Assembly (NCBI GenBank): GCA_964404765.1
Contig: CAYOLL010000005.1
Coordinates: forward strand, 15,517-79,516
Direction of reading: 5' to 3'
DNA from: CAYOLL01 sp964404765 [NCBI: uncultured Gemmatimonadota bacterium]
Lineage (GTDB): Bacteria; 4572-55
Length of the DNA: 64,000 nucleotides
Numbering within the stretch: position 1 is the stretch's first letter; each line of letters starts with the position of its first letter. The translations under genes were made by a program, and so were the position numbers. Below, in pieces: positions 1 through 7,626 of this stretch. The notes under the pieces were generated by a model. It had not been told where the DNA came from. It made no database searches and worked only from the letters and a program-made list of their open reading frames with translations.

Positions 1-1
1 T

Positions 2-334
2 ACCCTTATTTTAGCTTTTGAAGGCCGTGTCTCCAGAACAAATACCGGGATTTTATTGGATATCGACCAACCGTTTATTCAGCATGAACTGTTGGCGAAA
101 CCTGCTTTTTGGAAGCGCGTTATCTTTGATTTACGGGAGTTGGACTACGTAAACTCAACTGGCGCTGCCGCCATTGTTGCTCTTCATCGGATTGTCTCCC
201 GCACTTTTGAAAGAACCATTATGCTGGTGATGCGTGATTCGATTGCGATGATTGCCCTGCAAAGCATCGGTTTTATGCGGATCGGTGAAAAATACATCGT
301 TTGGGATGATTATGAGGCTGCATTAAATTTTTAA
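2..334 (+). CDS. STAS-domain protein (anti-sigma-factor antagonist type), 5' end missing
   Basis: The reading frame is open from the first bases of the window to a stop at 334, so the true start lies upstream. The visible 110 residues look like a STAS domain: a hydrophobic strand (LILAFEG), then VIFDLRELDYVNSTGAAAI, the usual beta-strand, turn and helix around the phosphorylatable Ser (here the S of NSTG), then a late strand and helix. Proteins of this family are switched by a serine kinase and re-activated by a PP2C phosphatase. The next gene downstream ends in exactly such a phosphatase domain, so the two may form a partner-switching pair; this is inference from position. No switch kinase (RsbW type) is visible in the window. 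Confidence 0.75.
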   Translation, partial: TLILAFEGRVSRTNTGILLDIDQPFIQHELLAKPAFWKRVIFDLRELDYVNSTGAAAIVALHRIVSRTFERTIMLVMRDSIAMIALQSIGFMRIGEKYIVWDDYEAALNF

Positions 335-524
335 CCTCAGCGCAGATTAGCAGGCATAACCATTTCTAGTAAAAAGAAATACATGAACAGTTAGCTATAG
401 ATTTTGATCTAATTGCAGACATGGGGGCAGTTTAAACCGTATTAGCTATCAAGCATCTGTTTGTTATAATGCGAGGGATAGCTGACAAATTTAACATCTT
501 AACCTGTCCCAACAAGGATCCCGC

Positions 525-3035
525 ATGGAAACATCGAATCAAACCCCGTACCTGCAACTGCATTCCGATATTGACTCTGTTCAGCAAAGCCTGCAAAATA
601 TTAGTCAGCAACTTAAAGAGTTTGAGCAAGCTCCGCCCTCATATTCCGCAGACGGTAGCCCATCAGAAAGAGCCCAATCACTTTCAGAATTTCTGCAAAT
701 AACACATCAGTTGAATAGTGATATGGAATTAGACACCTTTTTGAAAAAGGTGATTGATCTTTCGATCAAATTTTTAAACGCTGACTGCGGATATCTCTTG
801 TTGTATAATGATGAGGGCCGCTTAGAGACAGAAATAGCCCGCCATCGCGAGCTCCGCGATTTGCAACCCAATGAATACGAACTATCTCGAACCGCTCTCC
901 GTAAAGTTATCTTAACCGGACTGCCACTTTTTATACCAGACGCCGATTTGTCTGAAACAGATCACCGCCGACAGGACTACAGCTACTCCATCATGTGCCT
1001 GCCGCTTGGCCGCAGACGCGATGATCGTTTTCACGAAAAGCGACTTTATAAAACACCCACAGCCGATCAATTGTTGGGCATTCTCTACTTGGAGCGAGTC
1101 CGGAATGAGCAAGGCTCCTTTCAACCCGCCAATTTCGATCTAATTCAAGGTCTGGCCAACCAAGCCTCGCTGGTTCTTATCAATACGCTGCTGTACAAAC
1201 GGATGCACATTGATGCCCTGACCGGTCTCTATCTCCGCCCGTATTTGAACGATTATTTGGAAAATGAGCTTCGCCTTTGCCAGCAAATAGACGGCGTGTT
1301 AGCCGTATTGATGATGGACATTGATTTTTTTAAAGGCGTCAATGATCGCTTTGGGCATCAAATGGGTGATGTTGTGCTGCAGGAAACCGCTAAGCTGCTG
1401 GCAAAGAAATTGCGATCATCCGATATTTGTGCCCGCTATGGCGGCGAAGAGTTTGCTATTGTTTTACCAAGCACAAACTTGGCCCAGGCCCAAATCGTGG
1501 CCGAAAAACTGCGCGGCGCTATGGAGAGCTTCCCCTTTACCTGCGGCCGAATGACCTTAAGCGTAGGAGTCAGCGCTTACCCGGATCATGTCGCTCATCT
1601 GCCTATGGATGCCCAGGCCGAAAAGCTTTTAAAATTTGCAGATCAAGCCCTTTATCATTCCAAGCAAACCGGTCGTAATCGCTTTACCGTCTGGAGCGAG
1701 GCGACCATGAATCTACGGGAATTTCTCGATCCGGCCACCGGCATTTTATCGGGCGACCCTATTCGGGATCATCGCAATGTTCAGCTTTTGATTGAAGTGA
1801 TCGAGGCTACAAGCAAAACATTTGATCTGGAAAAACTCTACATTCATATTGTCGATATGATTCTGCAAATTACCGGGACTGAGAATGGATTTCTACTGCT
1901 TATCAATCCCGCAAATCATGCTTTGGATGTCCATGTTGCCCGGACGAACAAAGGCGAAAATATCCCTTCAAATCATCGGTCCCTCAACACAAATGTGCTG
2001 CATAAAGCTTTGGAAAAGAATAAGCCCGGTTTTTTTAAAAAAACAACCTCGCCGGATGATACGCCCGAACCAACCGCCGGTCAAACCGCGTCGGTGTTGT
2101 GTATCCCTTTACAGATACGTGAACGACAGTTTGGCATTATTTATCTGGAAAGCGCCTTAGGATTACGGCAATTTGTTAAAGCCGAACTATCGTTTTTTCA
2201 TGCCCTGAGCCATCAATTAGCAAATGCGATCGAGCATGTGCGGCTGCATGAGGACGCAATCGTCCGGGAAAAGCTGAAGCGAGATTTGGTCGTCGCCAGT
2301 CAAATTCAAATGGGCTTATTGCCGCAGGAAATCCCATTTGTTAAAGGCTTATCCCTAACCGGTCAAATGCGGCCGGCAGCACAGGTAGGTGGAGATTATT
2401 ATGATTTTATTCTATCCGAAGACGGTAAACGTTTTTATTTTGCCATTGGTGACGTAGCTGGAAAAGGCGTAGTAGCCAGTTTATTGATGGTTCAGGCACG
2501 TTCCATGCTGCACTCGCTACTGCGGCGGGAAAGCTCCACCCTAAATGTTTTGATTCAAATGAACCATCAAATGTACAAAGACATTTTAGCCGGCGGCGAA
2601 CCGCTTTTCATGAGCTTTTTACTCTTTTGCTGGGATATCGAAATGCGCCAATTAACATATACTTCTGCCGGTCATGAGCATATTCTTGTTTTTCAGCATA
2701 AAAGTCGGACCTGCCAAAAAATAAAATCAGGCGGGTTAGGACTTGGCATTGTGCCAAATATTGAGCCCTATTTAACCGAAAGCCTTTTAAAAATAGAACC
2801 CAATGATGCTATTTTGCTTTACACAGACGGGATCACAGAACATCGCAGTACAACCGGCGAGATGTTTGGCCTATCCTCGCTGCAGAATATATTGGTCGAA
2901 ACAGGTCATCAAGAGCCCCAACAAATTCAAAAAGAAATTTTCCGCCGCTTTGAGCTTCATGGCAATCATGCTGAGCCGGAAGACGACATTACTTGCGTTG
3001 TGGCCAAACAGGTCGATGACAGAGATCAAATTTAG
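525..3035 (+). CDS. GAF-GGDEF-GAF-PP2C (SpoIIE-type) signalling fusion
   Basis: This 836-residue cytosolic protein carries two outputs. A GAF-like sensor spans about 50-215. A GGDEF diguanylate cyclase spans about 225-395, with active-site GGEEF at 306-310 and an RxxD product-inhibition site at 297-300. A second GAF-like domain spans about 420-580. A SpoIIE/RsbU-type PP2C phosphatase fills about 600-830, with VGGDYYDF near 622, GDVAGKG near 643 and DDITCVV near 820 supplying the metal-binding aspartates. Both catalytic modules look intact. The protein should make c-di-GMP and dephosphorylate a Ser/Thr phosphoprotein, plausibly the STAS protein upstream. No membrane segment is visible. The ATG follows an AAGGA-like ribosome site. 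Domain calls are firm; the substrate is inferred. Confidence 0.9.
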   Translation: METSNQTPYLQLHSDIDSVQQSLQNISQQLKEFEQAPPSYSADGSPSERAQSLSEFLQITHQLNSDMELDTFLKKVIDLSIKFLNADCGYLLLYNDEGRLETEIARHRELRDLQPNEYELSRTALRKVILTGLPLFIPDADLSETDHRRQDYSYSIMCLPLGRRRDDRFHEKRLYKTPTADQLLGILYLERVRNEQGSFQPANFDLIQGLANQASLVLINTLLYKRMHIDALTGLYLRPYLNDYLENELRLCQQIDGVLAVLMMDIDFFKGVNDRFGHQMGDVVLQETAKLLAKKLRSSDICARYGGEEFAIVLPSTNLAQAQIVAEKLRGAMESFPFTCGRMTLSVGVSAYPDHVAHLPMDAQAEKLLKFADQALYHSKQTGRNRFTVWSEATMNLREFLDPATGILSGDPIRDHRNVQLLIEVIEATSKTFDLEKLYIHIVDMILQITGTENGFLLLINPANHALDVHVARTNKGENIPSNHRSLNTNVLHKALEKNKPGFFKKTTSPDDTPEPTAGQTASVLCIPLQIRERQFGIIYLESALGLRQFVKAELSFFHALSHQLANAIEHVRLHEDAIVREKLKRDLVVASQIQMGLLPQEIPFVKGLSLTGQMRPAAQVGGDYYDFILSEDGKRFYFAIGDVAGKGVVASLLMVQARSMLHSLLRRESSTLNVLIQMNHQMYKDILAGGEPLFMSFLLFCWDIEMRQLTYTSAGHEHILVFQHKSRTCQKIKSGGLGLGIVPNIEPYLTESLLKIEPNDAILLYTDGITEHRSTTGEMFGLSSLQNILVETGHQEPQQIQKEIFRRFELHGNHAEPEDDITCVVAKQVDDRDQI

Positions 3036-3230
3036 GCTTGAAGCTAACTGCAAAAGATATATTTTTATAATGTCGATTTTGTCGCATTTTCGACGACGCG
3101 ATTTAGGATTTATTTCGCCCTGCTTTTGTAAGCGATACTGCGCGAATTGTAAAACTCGCGCTACCGGATTGTCAGCACTTTTGGAGCATTTGCTCTGTTT
3201 TAGATCAACTATTTTAAGCATAATTTGAGT

Positions 3231-4484
3231 ATGGAATCTCCAGAGTACAATCTCTTAAAAAAAATTTACTTCTTTGAACGCTTTAGTGATGACGAACTGC
3301 ACTATTTTCTAAAAACAGTTTCAATACGGGATTGTACAGAAGGTCAGATCGTAGTAGAAGAGGGTGATCCCGGCGACGACATCTTCATTATTCTTTCCGG
3401 ACAACTGAGCGTGACAAAAAGAGTACGCAGAAGTTCGGGTGAAGAAGTTCCGCAGCTTTTTGGCGTGCGCCACCCTGGCGAGATGGTTGGAGAAATGGCA
3501 TTAATGGATGAACGTCCGCGTTCGGCGCGCCTGACGGCTATACAACCTACCCGATTGCTTGTTTTTGATCGTCAGCATTTTGAAGAAACCCTGGAGCAGC
3601 ATCCGCGTATCTTCTTCGATATCATAAAAGCATTAAGCCGACGATTGCGCGAGTCAAATGAGTACACCATTCAACAGCTTGAGCAAAAAAATAAAGAGCT
3701 GGAGCAGTGGAATGTCATGTTGGAGCAAAAAGTTCAAGAGCGAACGATACAGCTTCATCAGCGCAATTACGAATTAGAAGAGTTGAATAGAAAAAAGAAT
3801 GACATTTTGGGTATTTGCGCCCATGACTTACGTAACCCTATAACAATTATTCAAGGTTATACCGAACTGATTATGGAAGCGCCACTTTCGGAGCAACGTC
3901 GGCACGAAATTGGCGGCGAAACCGTTCAACATTGTCATAATATGATTTCCATTATCAATAAGCTGTTGAATATTTCTGCGATCCAAAACGGGCGGATTTA
4001 CTTGGACTTTGGCGAAGAAAACCTGGATTTACTTATTTATACCACAGTTTCCAGTTTTGAGCACCTTGCCGCCAAAAAATCAATTACCTTGGCAACTTCC
4101 GTAGCCGAAAATTTGCCCGCAGTCGTTATAGACTCCGTAAAAATAAAGGAAGTCCTGGATAACTTGATCAGCAATGCACTCAAGTACAGCCATCCACACA
4201 CCACTATCGAAATAAGCCTAAAACGAACAGAGACCCACTTAATTGTCAGTGTAAAAGATCAAGGGCAGGGATTATCACAAGCAGATATTGAACTGGCCTT
4301 TAATGAGTTTCAAAAACTATCGGCGCGCCCGACAAATAATGAGCCCAGCACCGGCCTGGGATTGGCGATTGCTAAGCGTCTGATTCAACTGCATCAAGGC
4401 GATGTTTGGATAGAAAGCGAAGGAATCGGCAAAGGGGCCACGTTTTCATTCTCGCTGCCATTGCCGTCAAATGAAGTCGCATAA
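3231..4484 (+). CDS. Cyclic-nucleotide-sensing histidine kinase (cNMP domain, coiled coil, HisKA, HATPase)
   Basis: Residues about 10-130 form a CAP-like cyclic-nucleotide-binding domain (EEGDPGDDIFIILSG, then GEMALMDERPRSA, the phosphate-binding cassette with its Arg). A coiled coil of about 45 residues (EQKNKELEQWNVMLEQKVQE) leads into a HisKA dimerisation domain whose phospho-acceptor is His198 in AHDLRNP. The ATPase domain has an N box (NLISNALKYS), DQGQGLS and STGLGLAIAKRL. There is no membrane segment or periplasmic sensor, so the input is probably intracellular cAMP or cGMP. An ATG at 3231 is preferred over a TTG six bases upstream. No response regulator is adjacent. An adenylate cyclase and a phosphodiesterase elsewhere in the window are plausible partners by function. 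Confidence 0.88.
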   Translation: MESPEYNLLKKIYFFERFSDDELHYFLKTVSIRDCTEGQIVVEEGDPGDDIFIILSGQLSVTKRVRRSSGEEVPQLFGVRHPGEMVGEMALMDERPRSARLTAIQPTRLLVFDRQHFEETLEQHPRIFFDIIKALSRRLRESNEYTIQQLEQKNKELEQWNVMLEQKVQERTIQLHQRNYELEELNRKKNDILGICAHDLRNPITIIQGYTELIMEAPLSEQRRHEIGGETVQHCHNMISIINKLLNISAIQNGRIYLDFGEENLDLLIYTTVSSFEHLAAKKSITLATSVAENLPAVVIDSVKIKEVLDNLISNALKYSHPHTTIEISLKRTETHLIVSVKDQGQGLSQADIELAFNEFQKLSARPTNNEPSTGLGLAIAKRLIQLHQGDVWIESEGIGKGATFSFSLPLPSNEVA

Positions 4485-4552
4485 TTTGCGACCCATGAAT
4501 AATTCCGACTAACAAGATTAGGCAAGAATTTGTTGTGCTTTGGGGAGGTTAG

Positions 4553-5539
4553 ATGAGAGCAGTTTTAGTTCAAAATCCGGGTAATGCTGACCAGCTTAAG
4601 CTTGGCGAACATGCCACCCCTCGTTCAGATCCGGACGAATTGCTGATAAAAGTCGCCGCTGCCGGGATTAACCGGGCAGACATTTTTCAGCGTCAGGGCA
4701 ATTACCCGCCACCGCCGGGCGCCAGTTCAATTTTAGGTCTGGAAGTTGCCGGAGTTGTTGAAGCTGTTGGAAGTGAGGTCAAAGATTGGAAACCGGGTGA
4801 CCGCATTTGTGCCCTGCTATCCGGCGGCGGCTATGCCGAATACGCCGTTGTGCCGCAGGAGCTGGCGATGCGGATTCCCAATAATTTAACCATGACCGAA
4901 GCTGCGGCAATCCCCGAAGCCTTTTTAACAGCGTTTCAAGCGCTGCATTGGTTGGGGGGAATGCAGGAAGGCTATCATGTTTTGATTCATGCGGGCGCAA
5001 GCGGTGTCGGCACAGCAGCAATTCAATTAGTTCGACATGCGCGTGCATCAGCCCACGTAACCGCAGGCAGTCCGGAAAAACTTAAGTTTTGCCTGGCGCT
5101 TGGCGCTAAAACCGCCATAAATTATAAAAATGATCGTTTTGCCGACAAAGTTTATCAAACTACGGGTGGATTTGGCGCAAATATTGTTATCGACGTCGTC
5201 GGTGCGCCATATTGGTCACAAAACGTAAAAGCATTAGCAGTTGACGGTCGAATTATTTGCCTGTCATTAATGGGTGGGAAATTGGTTAGCCACTTTGATT
5301 TCAGCAAATTGTTCCGCAAACGCGGACAGCTTATAACTTCTACCCTGCGATCTCGCGGGCCGGAGTACAAGGCCCAACTTATCGAGCACTTTGCAAAATA
5401 TGCCTTGCCCTTGTTTGAAAAGGGCGAACTAAAACCAATTGTCGACCGAATTTTTGATTGGAGCGAGGTCGCCCAGGCGCATGAATATATGGAAGCCAAC
5501 CGAAATATCGGCAAACTTATTTTGCGTGTGTCCGACTAA
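4553..5539 (+). CDS. NAD(P)H:quinone oxidoreductase, zinc-free MDR family (PIG3-like)
   Basis: A 328-residue medium-chain dehydrogenase/reductase of the quinone oxidoreductase branch. The N-terminal GroES-like fold includes the family signature AAAGINRADIFQRQGNYPPP and GLEVAGVVEAVG. The nucleotide-binding Rossmann part has HAGASGVGTAAIQL. The Cys/His zinc ligands of alcohol dehydrogenases are absent, as expected for this branch. The likely reaction is reduction of quinones or reactive enones with NADPH in the cytosol. A strong GGGGAGG sits just upstream of the ATG. The convergent cupin gene ends seven bases beyond its stop. Substrate cannot be read from sequence. Confidence 0.88.
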   Translation: MRAVLVQNPGNADQLKLGEHATPRSDPDELLIKVAAAGINRADIFQRQGNYPPPPGASSILGLEVAGVVEAVGSEVKDWKPGDRICALLSGGGYAEYAVVPQELAMRIPNNLTMTEAAAIPEAFLTAFQALHWLGGMQEGYHVLIHAGASGVGTAAIQLVRHARASAHVTAGSPEKLKFCLALGAKTAINYKNDRFADKVYQTTGGFGANIVIDVVGAPYWSQNVKALAVDGRIICLSLMGGKLVSHFDFSKLFRKRGQLITSTLRSRGPEYKAQLIEHFAKYALPLFEKGELKPIVDRIFDWSEVAQAHEYMEANRNIGKLILRVSD

Positions 5540-5545
5540 AAAACG

Positions 5546-5875
5546 TCAAGCGTAGTGAATTGCCAGCCAAATTGTTTTTTCAACCGGGTCTGTCCATTCC
5601 ACGCGATGTTTTTTATGGCTGGGAATATGGGTATAGTCGCCCGGATTCAGTTGGATAATATTACTGTCGCCATAAAAAAGAAGCCCGGCGGTACCTTTAA
5701 GTAAGATAACCCATTCATTCATGGGTTGATCATACCACTCACCGGTTGGCGTCGCCTGCCCATCCGAGATAATTCGTTCAATTTTTAACGTGGACGTGTT
5801 TAAGAGGCTTTCAATAAACTCTTGCGGCAGCTTTTCAGGAATTTCATCAAAAAAATTCTTTAACTCCATTTCCAT
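5546..5875 (-). CDS. Small single-domain cupin protein
   Basis: This 109-residue protein has a cupin beta-barrel pattern: EWVILLKGTAGLLFYG, then LNPGDYTHIPSHKKHRVEWT, with two histidines in the second motif that could bind a metal. Small cupins of this kind act as stress-linked metal- or sugar-binding proteins or isomerases; no specific role can be assigned. Two in-frame ATGs lie close together (5875 and 5869) behind a G-rich stretch, and either could be the start. It converges on the quinone oxidoreductase gene. Confidence 0.75.
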   Translation of the reverse strand: MEMELKNFFDEIPEKLPQEFIESLLNTSTLKIERIISDGQATPTGEWYDQPMNEWVILLKGTAGLLFYGDSNIIQLNPGDYTHIPSHKKHRVEWTDPVEKTIWLAIHYA

Positions 5876-6046
5876 CCCCCGAAATTGGATTTCAAATGTA
5901 ACAAATACAAATAAAGCGGCAGGTCAAAAATAAAAAAAGCTGACTTTTAAAGCCAGCAAAAAATTGACGACCCAGTGGACTGTAACTCGTTACATCGTGG
6001 TTAAATGGCTTTCTAAATCAAACTCAATATTCTTAAGTCAGGCGCC

Positions 6047-6805
6047 TTACATATAAGTCATTTTTCGCGTCATACCGCCATCTACAATAAAGTTAGCGCC
6101 GGTTATAAACTCGGCTTGAGGCGAGGCCAGATATGTCACTAATGCGGCGATATCATCCGGTTTTCCTACCCGCCCGACCGGATGCTGATGATTATCGACA
6201 GGTGTATGAAGTGGTCGCTGGCGCTGAGAGCTTTTTTGCCAATCGCGCACTTCAATCCAACCCGGCGAAATAGCATTAACCCGAACATCCGGTCCCAGCG
6301 ACAGCGCTAAAGCGTGGGTCAACGCGAGCAAACCACCTTTAGAAGCAGAATACGCTTCTGTGTCAGGCTCAGACATCAAAGCGCGTGTTGAGACGATATT
6401 AATAATTGTGCCCCGGCTCTCTTTTAGATAAGGCGCAGCGTACTTGGCGCAAAGAAAAGGACCGGTTAAATTGATATCGAGAACGCGCTGCCACTCGACT
6501 AAAGGCATATCGTTAAGCGGCAAACTGTGCGATATGCCGGCATTATTCACTAACACATCAAGCCGACTGAATTGATTCAGAGCCGTCTGAATCATAAACT
6601 TAACGGAATCCGCTTCAGACACATCGGTTTCCACAAAAATAAGCTGACCCAATGAGCGATATTCGGCTATAATTTCTTCCCCGGCTTCAGGATCAATATC
6701 CGCAATTAGGACGGCAGTCTGTTGCATTAAAAATTTGCGCACAATGGCTTTACCGATTCCCTGCGCCCCGCCGGTTACAATTGCAACGTGTTTTTGTAAA
6801 TTCAT
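6047..6805 (-). CDS. Short-chain dehydrogenase/reductase (SDR)
   Basis: A 252-residue classical SDR. The cofactor motif TGGAQGIGKA starts at residue 11, NNAG is at 87-90, and the catalytic set is Asn112, Ser139, Tyr152 and Lys156 (YSASK). Asp36 after the second strand (IADID) suggests NAD(H) preference. The family includes glucose dehydrogenases and 3-oxoacyl-ACP reductases, and the substrate is unknown. The start was placed at the ATG preceded by GGAG with a 6-base spacing; a longer frame begins nine codons upstream without a ribosome site. An 820-bp non-coding region lies upstream. Confidence 0.88.
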   Translation of the reverse strand: MNLQKHVAIVTGGAQGIGKAIVRKFLMQQTAVLIADIDPEAGEEIIAEYRSLGQLIFVETDVSEADSVKFMIQTALNQFSRLDVLVNNAGISHSLPLNDMPLVEWQRVLDINLTGPFLCAKYAAPYLKESRGTIINIVSTRALMSEPDTEAYSASKGGLLALTHALALSLGPDVRVNAISPGWIEVRDWQKSSQRQRPLHTPVDNHQHPVGRVGKPDDIAALVTYLASPQAEFITGANFIVDGGMTRKMTYM

Positions 6806-7102
6806 ATTTATCTCCAAAAACTCAAACTGCAAAGAATTAAATTATTATGGGTAGCTACCGCTACCGCCTCATATTATAGTTAAAATACAGACTTTAGTTC
6901 ATATTATTTTATTTGCAATCATTGTCGGTTTTATATAGATTGTTTCATAACAATTATCGGGGGATAATTGGCAGTACACCGCTTCATGCGGCAAATTTGG
7001 CGCATAAAGTTTTTTCTTGCCTTTATTAGTGAGCTACTTTAAAATATAGCACTGAAATCTCGCAATTTTCCATGCCAAAACTGAAAATGATTTGCTCATA
7101 AT

Positions 7103-7167
7103 CCTAAGGGTCCTGATTAGCGCATCTCACTATCAAGTAAGCTGTTGCAGGCCCCTTAGGCTTTTTT
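7103..7167 (+). ncRNA. Candidate small RNA 3' end or orphan terminator hairpin
   Basis: CCTAAGGG-t-CCTG pairs with CAGG-c-CCCTTAGG across a loop of about 30 bases and is followed directly by C and six Ts. This is a terminator shape with an unusually large loop. No plus-strand gene ends within 1.5 kb upstream: the nearest genes are on the opposite strand. A short non-coding transcript ending here is therefore possible. No known RNA family was recognised. The remaining parts of 6806-7626 show no gene, apart from the repeat element at 7235. Confidence 0.35.
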
Positions 7168-7234
7168 GCCGAGTCCAATACTTTTTTTGGTAATGGTAAT
7201 ATGCCGACTTGCAATCAAAATGAGTATTGTTCTC

Positions 7235-7374
7235 TCAATGTCATTAAGTTAAGAAAAGCCGACCCGATTGTCATTCTGAAAGAATCCTTTTCGAATCAAG
7301 CACTATACTATGATTTTGAAAAAAGATGCTTTCAGCATGACAGTCATGCCTTGTGCTTAACTAAATGATATTGA
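7235..7374. mobile_element. MITE-like element, TCAATRTCATT-end family
   Basis: A 140-bp element with terminal inverted repeats: TCAATGTCATTAAGTTAAG on the left, and TCAATATCATTTAGTTAAG as the reverse complement of the right end (17 of 19 match). Flanking 8-mers are TTGTTCTC and TTGTTATC (7 of 8), consistent with an 8-bp target duplication. Inside are two oppositely oriented copies of the hairpin-forming motif CATTCTGAAAGAATC, the second diverged to GATGCTTTCAGCATG. It has no coding capacity and would need a transposase supplied in trans. Confidence 0.65.
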
Positions 7375-7626
7375 TTGTTATCTAACAAACAACGCGAAAA
7401 ACGTCTCGACTTCGATTGCAAAAGGGCATTAGCAACTGATAACAGTAAGAAATGAAAAGATATACATCTCCTTTCTACGATTGTGCTTTTCGTCAAATCC
7501 AGCAGACTTGTAATAAATATAGAACGCGCTAAATCTTTTGCGGGCACTGAACATTTGTGGGACTTTACTCATCATTTATAGGCATACAATAAGCTTTCAG
7601 CCTGGCATAATTAGGAAAGGGTGATC

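Noticed and set aside
3225-3230. TTG start of the cyclic-nucleotide-sensing kinase
   Set aside because: An ATG two codons later is more likely and neither has a strong ribosome site.
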